Part shown: one piece after another, positions 46,872 through 57,400 of the stretch
Layout of the letters: every line of letters begins with the position of its first letter
Numbering within the stretch: position 1 is the first letter of the stretch
Assembly (NCBI RefSeq): GCF_943734655.1
Contig: NC_071354.1
Location: forward strand, 157,377,142-157,441,141
Origin: Sabethes cyaneus
Lineage: Eukaryota > Arthropoda > Insecta > Diptera > Culicidae
Length of the DNA: 64,000 nt
Direction: 5' to 3'
Notes under the pieces: generated by a model
What the model saw: the letters and a program-made list of their open reading frames with translations, nothing else
Databases searched by the model: none
What the model was told of the DNA's origin: nothing
Position numbers and translations under genes: made by a program

Positions 46872-47270
46872 TCTTTGATTTTAGGTCACCGCAAAATCAC
46901 TATCTTCAGGTTTAGTTGAAAATTTTCGGTGAAATAATAAAACTGATGAATATGTCGCGTAACGTTTCAGCCTACTACTCTTCAGCTATCGTCTGACGCA
47001 TTCTTCTAGTATCTACGCCACATTCATATTAGTTATTCAGCCTTCACCAGTGGGCTGGTTTTCGTTCCGTCCAACTGGCTTGTTGTTGTTACTCCAGTTG
47101 GACGGAACGAAAACCAGCCCACTGGTGAAGGCTGAATAACTAATATGAATGTGGCGTAGATACTAGAAGAATGCGTCAGACGATAGCTGAAGAGTAGTAG
47201 GCTGAAACGTTACGCGACATATTCATCAGTTTTATTATTTCACCGAAAATTTTCAACTAAACCTGAAGAT
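46872..47270. mobile_element. Penelope-like foldback: inverted 177-bp terminal repeats with one-sided extension
   Basis: The arms 46902-47078 and 47094-47270 (177 bp each) appear perfectly complementary over their whole length. The loop 47079-47093 is 15 bp. A further 30 bp (46872-46901) precede the left arm only. An exact 12-bp target duplication, GGTTATTAGAGT, flanks the whole (46860-46871 and 47271-47282) inside a SINE. Penelope-like retroelements are known for terminal repeats in direct or inverted orientation, a short extension next to one of them, target duplications of about this size, and hammerhead motifs in the repeats. The arm contains a degenerate hammerhead-like core (listed separately). 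No reverse transcriptase is present, so it is non-autonomous. Alternatives: a hAT- or FB-type foldback, or a template-switch product. Confidence 0.6.
47173..47215 (+). ncRNA. Degenerate hammerhead-ribozyme-like core
   Basis: In order: GCGTC (cleavage-triplet-like GUC, 47173-47177), CTGAAGA (47187-47193, fits CUGANGA) and GAAACG (47204-47209). The ACG after GAA can pair with CGU of the triplet to make a 3-bp stem III. Stem II (GTAGTAGGCT) and stem I closure are poor. An inverted copy lies in the left arm. The order matches a hammerhead, but activity is doubtful. Confidence 0.3.
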
Positions 47271-47520
47271 GGTTATTAGAGTACAGGAAAATAACGGGGC
47301 TGATGCAAAGATCCTATTGACTCTCTAACGGTACCGCCCAGTCGAGATTCGAACATACGACGACTAGCTTGTTAGGCCTCGTACCCCGATGCTAACTGGG
47401 CGGGCAACAGTAGGACTAGTAAGCTAGTTGATAAATAGTGAAAACAAAAAAGGTTCAAGACTACCCAAGTAACAATTCTTTGAATTTTATAAAGCTTTTA
47501 GTGCGGTATTAATCATTACG

Positions 47521-48514
47521 TTCAACGCACTATGCGCCGTTGTGCAAAACCTTGCACGAGAATGCCTCGTACTGTGCCTTGATGAGATGAACTAGCTTCC
47601 AGATAAGTCTCTACGCCTAAGTGCGCCTAAGTTTTTTCATGGTTGAGTCGGTCGAATGCCTTTTCGAAGTCAACGAATATCACCCGAAGAGGGTCCTAGA
47701 ATTCATTGATCTGCTCCAAGATAATGGAGCGTTGTGATATGGTCTATCACATGATCGACCAACGCGGAATCCAGCTTGCCGCCGCCGGAGAGTACCGTTG
47801 ATCTTCTCCTGGATCCTCTTTTAGGGACTTTGACCAATATACCCGGCATTCAGTCCATCGAAAAAGTTGCGGTTTCTCATATAGGGTAAATTAACCTACA
47901 GTGGACCCTTTACCTATAATGGACCTCGGGTACAGTTTCAGCGTTTATTAGCTTGTGCTTCTTATTTCCGAAGATATATGACATGAAACAGAAAGTACTA
48001 AACATACTACACAGTTCAGTTTTTACAATTTTAGTTGAATTTAATGATTAATGCCTTAAAATCGATATTTTCAACAAGTTAGGGTCCATTTTATGGTTAA
48101 CAATGCGAAATGTCGCCATTAATGGACCCTCTCCATGCAAAATACACTAGATTTCCTATGATGGACCCGGTCGCTACTCTATTGTAAACCACATGGTCCA
48201 TTAAAGGAAAAAGGACCTTCCAATCTGTTTTAACAAATGTGTAAAATATAGAGATTTACAACATAAAATGATATTTTTTTAGGCTTAATCGAAAGTTACT
48301 CGTATTGTAAATGCCATCGGTTGCGTGTTTAGCGATACCAGTTTAAAATAATTTGTGGAAGAAAACTACTCAAGTACTAACTGGTCCACTAGTGGTTAAT
48401 TTACCCTATTGCCCGAAAAGTTAATGCAATACAAATACAGTCTATCTCTGGCGCTCTATTGTATTTCATACTCTTGATGGCTGCTTCAATTTCATCCAGC
48501 GTTAGGGCCTCCAG
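47521..48514 (-). pseudogene. LINE reverse transcriptase fragment, split by a MITE
   Basis: Minus-strand reading: LEALTLDEIEAAIKSMKYNR and APEIDCI (48514-48430), the RT entry region. It is interrupted by the TA-flanked MITE at 47884-48406. Then VDFEKAFDRLNHE (about 47680-47640) is RT motif A with its catalytic Asp, and after frameshifts LVHLIKAQYEAFSCKVLHNG (about 47600-47545). The sequence style resembles LOA-type elements of insects, from memory only. Frameshifts and the nested MITE make it non-functional. The fragment itself sits inside repeat R2. Confidence 0.82.
47884..48406. mobile_element. TA-flanked MITE, GGGTAAATTAACC ends
   Basis: The left end, GGGTAAATTAACCTACAGTG at 47884, and the right end, CTAGTGGTTAATTTACCC ending at 48406, are inverted, extending to GTGGACC on both sides. 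TA flanks both (47882-47883 and 48407-48408). The words TGGACC and GGTCCA recur internally at least five times (near 47902, 47926, 48090, 48133, 48160, 48200). It is 523 bp and non-coding. It splits a LINE, so it is the youngest layer of this nest. Confidence 0.85.
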
Positions 48515-49372
48515 TTATATTACCATGATAAAACTAGTTGGCTGCGGCACATGTTTTACTATTTTACTATGTGTTTTTCTACGAGGCGTAGCAATACAAT
48601 GGCGTGCCAATACAAAATTGATCTTATTGTGGTTGCCTGCTAAACTGTAATAAATCTATTAGTTTTATAGTGCTATTAAAACGGTAACAGCCTGATAAAA
48701 CAAATTCATTGCTGCTGTTATGCAGAATATCATAGTTCAACACTGAAAACATTTCACTGAAAATGTTGCATTTAGAATGATTTTGCTAGAAATCGAAATT
48801 GACTAATTAAATGTGTTGTTGTTTGTTTTGTTTAAATAATTGGTTTTAAAAGATTGTAAATTACTGTAGCACACATTCATTATGCACCTAGCATTCCAAT
48901 ATGCACGATAAAATTTAATGCACTTGTGCTGCACAACTGCGGAAACTGGTGCATGACCCTCTGGGTTAAAATCACATTAAAAAAACTGTGTAAGCTGCTG
49001 AAAATTTATTATTTATTTTTTCAGATATTTTATTATGGTCGATATAAACCAAACTGCCATATATTTAACAAAGCTAATTGACTGATTTAACTTTTTTACC
49101 ACTGCAAGCCTTGTGCTTTGTTGCTTTATAGAAGAAAGCGAAAAGCTTCATTCAAAGGTCCCTGTCTTCATCTATCTGTTCTGTTTCTAAACTTTTGGAG
49201 TTAATTGCCTGCGACATCCTAATGTTCAAATGCCGTGGTTACACATAAAACAGTTTGTTTTGCTTTTCCCGTGTAAATCTTATGGGAGAGTTTGTTCTAA
49301 CTCTTTTATTCATACGGCTTATTGTCATTAAAAAGCTTCGAAATGTAGTAGACTAATCTCAAGTTTTTAGCC

Positions 49373-50025
49373 TTGACCTTGAAATGCGGTCATACCATCG
49401 TTTCAAAATATATTCGAAATGTAGGTTTCTCCTGGCAGCTTTGTGCATGGTTGGAAGTGTATCTTAAAAACAGAACCCTACAAGTCAAAGTTGGTACTAC
49501 TTTATCCAAGGTCCAGCTAGGCAAACAGCATGATACCGCTATACGTTCTATCGTTTCACGTTCGTTCGTGAGTTTTCTAACTGCTCAGGATTTCTACAAG
49601 GCAGCAGCCTTGAACTTATCTTGTTTACCTTGTTTTTAAATGATGCAGCTAATTTACGCTGATGTTTTCAAAATTGACAATATCATTGAAAATCTCGCTG
49701 ACTGCCGCATTCTTTAAGTTCGAGCATATTCGGCAGATGTTTGTATGATACGCCTTTGGAAACCTACGTTGGAGCAACCTTGACTACTTACCGTCTTTTA
49801 AATTCCGCTTTCGATTGCTTGATATTAATTCACTCGAGAATAGGAGGAAAATCGCAAAGCTGTTTTTGCTGTTAAAATTATTACGTCCGAGATTTATACG
49901 CCCAATCTACTGGAACCGCTTGGTGCGGGCAGAGGTCTAACCCAGGCATTTAAGAGCTCATGATGACTTCTTCACCCTTTCTTTTGCTATTCGAGTTTCT
50001 ACGGAATTCTCTGTTTCAATCTATG
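49373..50025 (+). pseudogene. LINE reverse transcriptase C-terminal half, degenerate
   Basis: The plus strand reads WLEVYLKNRTLQVKVGTTLS (49450-49510), the W-L-x-x-Y-L-x-N-R-x-x-x-V block before RT motif B. Then, after frameshifts, come LFTLFLNDAANLR (about 49620-49655), PSFKFRFRLLDINSLENRRK (about 49790-49855) and AKLFLLLKLLRPRFIRPIYW, the usual C-terminal end of jockey/I-type ORF2 proteins. The catalytic FADD block is corrupted. It is followed by a 664-bp retro-insertion with a 21-bp duplication. Confidence 0.8.
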
Positions 50026-50689
50026 CAAGCGTGTAGGGCGCTATATCTCTGCATATTAGCGTTGATAGGAGGAAATGCTTATCAACTTAGGGACTATATT
50101 GGCTCGTTTCGTTATCCCTGATTTTTGTTTTCAGGTATAGGTAATAAGTTCAAGTTGTCACGTAGTTTTCGAGCCGTAAATTTCGCATGTGCATAGTATT
50201 TTTCGATATAAATTAAAGTATGGTTGTACATATCTGAACACCATTAGCATTATATTAAATTTGTTAAAAAGGTATGGTTTACATCTTAATTTTCGTAATT
50301 ACTGGCTTTACAAGAAAATTTTAGAATTTCCAGGTTAGTCTCATATAACTGGTGCTTACATACTTATCTTATCCATCTAGCTCCCCCCATCTACTAACAA
50401 CAATTCCTTTCCCGAAATACTTGTGAAGATGCAGAGGATTCCCTGGTCTTTAGTAGCAACAAGTATTGGACTAACATTCCTTCCCATCCCACCAGGACCC
50501 GCATTCGGACGTGGCCGGCGTCGGTATTGATCAGCATGCAGGGACCTGATAAGGTTGTACAATGAAAAATAGCGTGCTGTCCCAAGTATGCTTTTTCCAG
50601 CCATCATTTTGCAATTTTCATCGGTCCTGGTCAATAACGGAGTAGCAGCACACGGGCGGTATCCTATGCTTATGCTTATGCTTATGCTT
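50026..50689 (+). mobile_element. Retro-insertion with 21-bp target duplication and ATGCTT tail
   Basis: AATTCTCTGTTTCAATCTATG occurs at 50005-50025 and again exactly at 50690-50710. The 664 bp between them end in about four ATGCTT repeats (50664-50689) directly before the second copy. A long TSD plus a simple-repeat 3' tail is the mark of target-primed reverse transcription. No LINE protein is recognisable, so it is a 5'-truncated LINE 3' UTR or a SINE. It lies within the LINE at 49373-50025. Confidence 0.8.
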
Positions 50690-50710
50690 AATTCTCTGTT
50701 TCAATCTATG

Positions 50711-51687
50711 TGTATTTTTTCACTTTTTTGAATTCGGAGTGAGTAACGCTAGTTTTCATCGAAGAATATGTAACCGTTAGATTACAAGTGCACGTTGTGG
50801 TATCTGCCACTATAATGTAGCCAACAACTTTAAGTGGGAAAGTCCCGTTTAAACCCCTAAATCCCTCCCTTGTGTTAGATGGACTCGGTAGTGATGATCA
50901 TCGGCGTTGTACTAAACGGGCGAGTTACATACCGAGCAGTCTCACCTTCAGCAGATGATACTTATACTAGTGAGTGTGAGGAATATCGCATATCAGACGT
51001 CACTGATGGTTAAGCAAAAGAGGCTTTACCAAGTGGACGCAGGCAAAGTATCGCTCTCAGCGATATTCAGGTTTTACATTGTCTCGTCTCACGATTTTCG
51101 TCAAGTTTAATACGGGGTAAGTGGGAACGGAGCTCATAACTCTCTTCAACTTCATTTTCTCCAACCGAACCTTTCTAGAAATGAAAGATACAACTCAGAC
51201 GCATGTATTAAAATTATAGATTATTTATAACAGGCATTCCACACATCAAAATTTGACTTTAAATTTGAGCGTTATTTTCAATTTGCGTTGTAAGTTTGAC
51301 GCACCTCTCTATAAATGGTATTTTGACCACAGGCTTTACGTAAAAGTACATGTTTTTCTGACAGTAGGTAAACATAATAAATGTATTAACAAATTACACC
51401 CGAAAACTAGTTGTTTAATTTGACAAACGGCATTAAAAAAATGGGTCGAAATAAGGTCGACACTTCAAAGCACCCGGGAAAAGTGGGACCTATTAAAAAT
51501 AAAGTGTTTCAGCACCAAACTTCCTGTCTTAATACATTTTTTAGATGAACTACCGAACATTTTCAGTTCAATTACATAATATTTATACCAGTTACGCTTT
51601 AAAATAAAACCGAAAAGGACTAAACCAAAGGGCCCCAAAAAAGAAACCCATCTGCATAGCTTGTGAGGGAACAAGCAGTTTGTTCAC
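50711..51687. other. Spacer DNA, partly unrecognised repeat-like sequence
   Basis: After the retro-insertion the sequence is unrecognised. ACGGGGTAAGTGGGAACGG near 51113 resembles the GGGGTAA-type TIRs of other elements here, and GGGAAAAGTGGGACC recurs near 51476. No opposing terminus was found, so no element is called. Confidence 0.4.
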
Positions 51688-51710
51688 ATTTTGGTAACAC
51701 CTAAACGATG

Positions 51711-52348
51711 GGTATGAAATGGGGAAGGCAACTAGGAAGAAGCGTCCAACATAGCTCTAGCCATCCTAAGCCCCTACCTAGCGCCTCCACGTGGCCGTAC
51801 CTGGAAATACTTCAATTTGTATAATTGAGTAGCCAAGCTAGGAGGTGCGGGGTCGTGCGGTTTTCAGTTCCTAACCTTACAAATGTAGTTTTAGGCAATC
51901 ATTAAACCACACGACTTTATTTTCAAGTATTATATGATTTAAACTAATATTTTTGGCAAACTAATCTATTTTCAGAGAGCGAAATAAGGCGCTATATCCT
52001 TGGCCAATTGCAGCCTGGCTTCTGGTCTAAATACCATTAGTTCATCCCTGAGGGTCCGGAGTATCACTTAACCTTTATTAGCAAAGATACTCCCAACGAT
52101 TGTAAATAAATCATTATCTATGTGTACGGGAAGCGTTTGGTACGGGAGGTCCACGCTTTCTTCCTTCCCCTTGATTTCAAGGAGTTAAATGGAGTTAGAT
52201 ATTTTTTCTGGTTCCACTTGATTCCTTGGAATTCTTTCTGCGCAGTTGGCCTGGCCGTTGATAAAAAAAATGATTGATTCAAGTAATCGTCATTTTCCAG
52301 GATGCCTTCAAGAATTGGCTGCGTTAGTGTGAGATTAGATTAGATTAG
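51711..52348 (+). mobile_element. Retro-insertion with 23-bp target duplication and GATTA tail
   Basis: ATTTTGGTAACACCTAAACG+ATG (23 bp) is present at 51688-51710 and exactly repeated at 52349-52371. The 638 bp between them end in a GATTA-type tail (GATTAGATTAGATTAG). The interior contains no protein that I recognise. The features are those of a 5'-truncated non-LTR insertion or SINE. Confidence 0.82.
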
Positions 52349-52371
52349 ATTTTGGTAACACCTAAACGATG

Positions 52372-53799
52372 TTAATTGAATTTGGAAAGGTAAATTTGAT
52401 ATAATTAAGCAAATCTGCAACTGGAATTGAAACAATACTGGAAAAAAGCGTAACTATCTCTCATGAGTAGCTCTACTGAGCTCTACAGATCATAAGCGTA
52501 TTTTCGACCTATTAAACAATTGTTAATCCTAAATTACGTCTCGCAAGAATTGGATACAACGACATATTCAACTACATTTCATTACAATAATGCTTTACAG
52601 CGTTATTGCTCACGATCTGTGTTTTATATAAATTATAAAGTCGCCCGTTGTGATCTGATTTTGTTACGCTATGCACGCTATGCACGCTTCGTTCAGTGCA
52701 TACTTTGTATAGTGCACCTAGCAGCTACGTTCCGGAAAATAGAACCCCGCACTAATACCCAAAAACCACAAGTAGACTATATATAAAACCCTATGAGTAT
52801 AAATGTAAACGTTAGAATAAAAGGTAGAATGTAAGGTACACGAGAGCTAGGTGTATTCAAGTGCTGCCCACAAGTTCATAGATATTGCATCTTTTTGATA
52901 TTCGCGTCTCGGATTCAAAAAGGGAGTCTCGAGGCCTCGATCAGGCTAGTTTCGCAAATCGAAATTGTGCATTAGCGCCTTTGAGCAAAGTTTTGTGAGA
53001 TTCCGCTTCGTAATCCTTCACCTTGATAGTCATCAGGGAATGACACGGGGAGCTCCTCATGAAAGTAGTCCCCAGGATGTACCCACGATGGTGAAATGGG
53101 ATTGCCATTAACACACTATAAATTCTCCCTTTACTGTTTTCCTATCCTGGTTTCCCGCTGAGTAGTCGTAAGTTACAACTATTAGATGTATAGTCCTGAC
53201 TATTGCAAAATTATAATTTCAAATAGTTTACTTTTAAGCTTGATTGTTAGTGGTATGTTTTCGTTGCTAAGTTTAATGCAAGTTTTTAAAGTTAAGTTCT
53301 TTAGGCCTTCCCTTAATGCAGCAAGGGCAAATTACTGTGGAGGACGCCCTGGTACTCCACAGGCTCCACTGCGGCGAGAGAATTTATAGAACCCCCTCCA
53401 CCATTCATCCCTCGGCACGGGTCGCGTCACACCTTGGATTAGGGGTTTATCCATTCAAGTTTTTACATAATAGCCTTGGATAACAGCTATTAAAACTATC
53501 TTCCTTTAAGGGCTTTGGACCCTCTGCTCTGGTTCTTAGTAGTCTTACCTCCTACAAGAACCGTCTTGCAGGCGAAGAGTTTACACTCAGCCTTCGCATG
53601 AGTGCCCCCTTCTCTGTAGCAGCAAGAAGGTTGTGGGGATATCTAAGTTTTGTTAGCAGTTTTATGAAATTAGTGTTGAATTGAATTTAAAGAGTATGAT
53701 TTAACGAAAAAATATTATTTGGGCATTTCACACTTTACAGGGGGACACCGAAAACATTCGTGAACACTTGATGCTTCAATCCTAACGTAAAGCGCTCTG
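52372..53799. other. Spacer DNA, no gene recognised
   Basis: AT-rich, then a more mixed segment 52970-53640 (for example CATCCCTCGGCACGGGTCGC, AAGAACCGTCTTGCAGGCGA) with the texture of a retroelement UTR. No domain or terminus can be named. Confidence 0.4.
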
Positions 53800-53965
53800 T
53801 TTGTCAAATATGACCTGAACTAGGCGATCGAGGATCTGAAGGCTCTAGGCTTCTCCAGGTCGCTTAACCGAATTTCGTGATCCACTCGATCAAATGCTGC
53901 CTTGAGATAGGAATGCAGACAGCACCAACAAGTCCGTCACTCTTCACTATGCGAACGCAGATTGC
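53800..53965 (-). pseudogene. LINE reverse transcriptase motif A fragment
   Basis: The minus strand reads YLKAAFDRVDHEIRLSDLEK and then FRSSIA with a stop (about 53910-53815), matching the D-L-x-x-A-F-D-x-V-x-H-x-x-L block around RT motif A of R1/jockey-type elements. The conserved first Asp is Tyr here. Only about 50 codons survive. It lies just left of the LTR retrotransposon. Confidence 0.7.
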
Positions 53966-54113
53966 TGTAAATTCGGTCTGATTTAAGAGATCGTAAATAG
54001 ATCTTAGAGGTGAGTAATAGAAGTGACTATTCAGAAGTGATAAATGAGTGAGTAGTGAAAAATGAGAATGGAGAAGTGGGTAATGCTCAATGACGTGAAA
54101 AGTGAATTGAGAG

Positions 54114-54402
54114 CTTTAAAGTCTTTCCTTTGTGTCCGGGTAAAGCCGAAAAGAATAGCAAGGTGGAATCACTCCAGATGGTAAATAGTCGTAGATCGTG
54201 GTAAAGGAGTTCGGATCACTCAACACTAGTTCACGTTGGAAGTTCAACTTAGACTGCCGAGACCGGCTCGTGTATTCTACCTTTTATCGGATGACAGTGT
54301 TGCCAGAAAGACCGCCATAATTAATTGATATAATTGATCGATTTCGATCAATTACACTTTCTTAAAATTATACCCTTTTTTGGGTAAATTTAATACACAA
54401 CA
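54114..54402 (-). repeat. 3' LTR (left copy on the plus strand)
   Basis: 289 bp, identical by eye to 59703-59991. In element orientation it starts TGTTGTGTATTAAATTTACC and ends GACTTTAAAG, so it lacks the usual CA terminus. It contains TCGATCAATTATATCAATTA-like AT-rich sequence and no obvious TATA box. Confidence 0.95.
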
Positions 54403-54416
54403 GCTCTTCCCTCTTA
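54403..54416 (-). promoter_or_regulatory. Polypurine tract
   Basis: In element orientation TAAGAGGGAAGAGC lies immediately before the 3' LTR, the expected primer site for plus-strand DNA synthesis. Confidence 0.8.
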
Positions 54417-54483
54417 AGAAAAAACATTTGAAAGAATTTACATCTTATATCTATAAAACATTCGAAATCGTATTTAACAATTA

Positions 54484-57400
54484 TTATTTATAGACAAAAT
54501 CTTTATCCATATTTAATATTCTTTTTCTTGTCGATCTCCTGATTGGAGTGACTTTCCTTTCTTCTTTTCTTCTTTTCCGATCTTTCCCGGAAATCTCCAG
54601 AAAAAGTTCTTCATTTTTTCTCTTCCGGCCTTTCCTTGAAACCTCCTTCGGCAAACTTCCTAATTCTTCTTCTGCCTCGCCTGTCTCCGCTACCTCTGCC
54701 GTCTCGCTTGTCCTCTCAGCAACCCCTGCTGAGTATAATACATTGGGTCGAACCATCGGGTCCGAACGTGTTATTCTAAGCTGTCTCCTGTGAGCGTTTA
54801 TTGGAACGCTTCCAATTTCCACCTGTAAGACATTTTTAGAAATTTGTCTTAGAAAAATTGCTTTAACCCATCTGGCATGGTTCTGAAGGTTGTGATTTTT
54901 GTACCACACCTCATCACCGGCCATCAGATTTTTGAAAGGATCCGCTACATCTATAGCATAATTGTCCTTTACCATTACATCATTAGCTGGTTGCGTAGGT
55001 GGATCATGCGTTGTTAGTTTTGTTAAATATTGCTTATAACTTTTCCTCGGATGCATTAGATCTATTAGTGTTTTAGGAGAAAAACAGAAAATCTTTTCTG
55101 ATGGAAATCGTCCATCAACCGTCGAACAACAATTGCGATAATTGAATAAAAATAAGTTAATCTGATCCTCTAAATTTAACTCGGCAACTTCCGGCTCAAG
55201 CAAAAACCTCTTTAAAACCTCTTTAACTGTTCTTACTAATCGCTCCGCCTGCCCATTGCTAGCAGGATTATATGGAGGACTCTTGAAAACCTTAATTCCT
55301 TGTCTTTCAAGAAAGTTTACGAAGGCCTGCGAGTTGAATGGAGGACCACCGTCTGATACCAGAACATCAGGCAATCCATAACGTGCAAAATATGCATCCA
55401 ACTTTCTCAAGGTATTACCTGTGTCTGTCCCCTTCTTCATCCACTCTATTTCCACCCACTTTGAGAAACTATCAACGATAATCAAAAAAGTGTGATGTTG
55501 GAAATAAAAGAAATCTATATGTACCCTACTAAAAGGTCTAGTAGTAGGAATCCATTGAGACTGTACTTTTGACTTTGGGACTATCGCCATTCCGTTGCAA
55601 GCATCACAACTAGCGACAAACTTTTCTATATCATTATTTATACCAAACCAATATATGTATCTTCTTGCCAACTGCTTCATTTTGACTATGCCCCCGTGAT
55701 TGGCGTGTAAAAGTTTCAGAACATCGCTTCGCATTGCTGTTGGTATAATCACCCTGTCTTTATAGAGTAAGCATTCGTTAAAAAATTCCAAATCCTGCTG
55801 ATTTGAAAATATATTAGCAAAGCGCTTGTCAAGACGTTTGGGCCAACCACGTTTCATATAAATTACTATCTGCTGCAGAAAGGCATCATCCTTTGTCTCT
55901 GAAGCAATCCTTTTATAGTCAATTGGCAAATCTTGACCGAAATTAATGCTTTTGATATATTCTTTATCATAATCGCTAGGAACCATCTGCTCTAATGGAA
56001 ACCTGGAACAGATATCCGCGTTTCCCATTTGAGCAGAAGGCCTATACTTTATTTCAAAATCGTAAATTGAAAGTTCTAGAATATATCTCTGTAATTTGGT
56101 CACATATATTGAATGTTTACCCTCTTTCCCAAAGATTCCTACTAAAGGCTTATGGTCTGTAAATACATAAAAAAATTTCCCATATAAATATTTATGAAAC
56201 TTTTTGATAGTCGAAACTAAAGCCAAAGCCTCTAGATGAAGAATAGGGTAGTTTTTTTGCGCTGCATTGAGAGAAAATGAAGTAAAACTTATGGGTTTTT
56301 CAACCCCTTCAACGATATGTGCAATTACTCCTCCCAAACCGTAACCAGAAGCGTCTGAAACAATTGCAATAGGTTTATTAGGATCATAAAATTCCAAAAT
56401 ATTTGCATTTATTAATGCCTTTTTGCTTTCCTCAAAAGCTCTGTCGCAGTCTTTATTCCAGATAAACTTTACATCATTCTTCAAGAGATTGTACAAATAA
56501 TACAATCTAGAAGACAAATTAGGAATAAACTTGTTATAATAATTTATCAAACCCAAAAAAGATTTGAGTTCCGTTACATTTTGTGGTATCTTTGCCTGCT
56601 GAATTGTGGCAATTTTATCTGAACAAGGCATCAGCCCATTAGAGCTAATAATATGCCCGAAATATGGAAGAACTGTGACAAAGAATTTGCACTTGTCAAA
56701 ATTAATTTTTATGTTTGCATTTTCTAACCTTTTTAAAACCTCAAAAAGCTTTTGCTTGCAATCTTCCAAGCTAGTACCTGCAACTAGTACATCGTCTAAG
56801 TAGCAATAAACATGTTCTAAACCATTTAAAACTTGATCCATTACCTGCTGGAAAATAGATGCACTGGATGAAGCACCCTGTGGCAATCTATTATAGGTGA
56901 ACAAACCCTTAATAGTGTTTATCACCATAAATCTCCTCGATTCCTGTGAAAGAGACAACTGGGTATATGCGCCCTCCAAATCTAACGCACAAAACACTTT
57001 ACACCCTGCTAAACCAGCAAATAAATCCTGTGCTGTGGGTAATGGATAGGTATTTGGAACTATTATTTTATTAATAGAGACCTTGCAATCTATTACAAGT
57101 CTAATGTCATTATTCTTTTTTGCTACTACAATTACTGGAGACGCCCATTCACTGGTCTGTATAGGAGTAATTACTTTCTCCCTCTCCAGCTTGTCCAAAT
57201 ATAACAAAATTTTATCCCTCAAACGATAGGGAACGTCATAAGCCTTCTTAAATATTGGCCTATCACATTTAAGTTCCAAGTCGGCTTCGTATCCAACAAT
57301 TGGCGAAGAAAAATCTTTCTTAAATAAATGACCAAATTTATGTCTAATTTCTGGAACAATTAAGTTAGAACTATTTTCAGCAACATTGTTTATTTCCAGA

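Larger units (their letters stand above)
46826..47405 (-). mobile_element. tRNA-headed SINE (family S), copy 5, split by a foldback
   Basis: The right part (47271-47405, minus strand) holds the tRNA-like head with A-box-like TTAGCATCGGGG and B-box TATGTTCGAATCTCGACTGG. The body GTCAATAGGATCTTTGCATC and CCTGTACTCTAATAACC follows. The left part (46826-46871) holds the 3' end (CGGTTGCAAAGTCTGTCGAT, AAGAAGGGTCAAG). Between them lies the 399-bp foldback at 46872-47270, and GGTTATTAGAGT of the SINE is duplicated on both sides of it. Confidence 0.85.
47466..49150 (+). repeat. Dispersed repeat family R2, copy B (split by a LINE)
   Basis: Collinear with 5990-7160: AAGTAACAATTCT and GTGCGGTATTAATCATTACG at 47466-47521, then a LINE, then TATATTACCATGATAAAACT (48515), AAACGGTAACAGCC (48679), ATGATTTTGCTAGAAATCGA (48777), CAATATGCACGATAAAATTT (48898) and ATTTTATTATGGTCGATATA (49028). 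Unclassified. Confidence 0.65.

Noticed and set aside
51105..51500. Another GGGGTAA-type TIR element starting ACGGGGTAAGTGGG
   Set aside because: Only one terminus is visible and no matching inverted end could be found.
46000..52400. CRISPR-like array from repeated short words
   Set aside because: The direct duplications are paired target-site duplications and simple-repeat tails, not regularly spaced repeats, and the sequence is eukaryotic.
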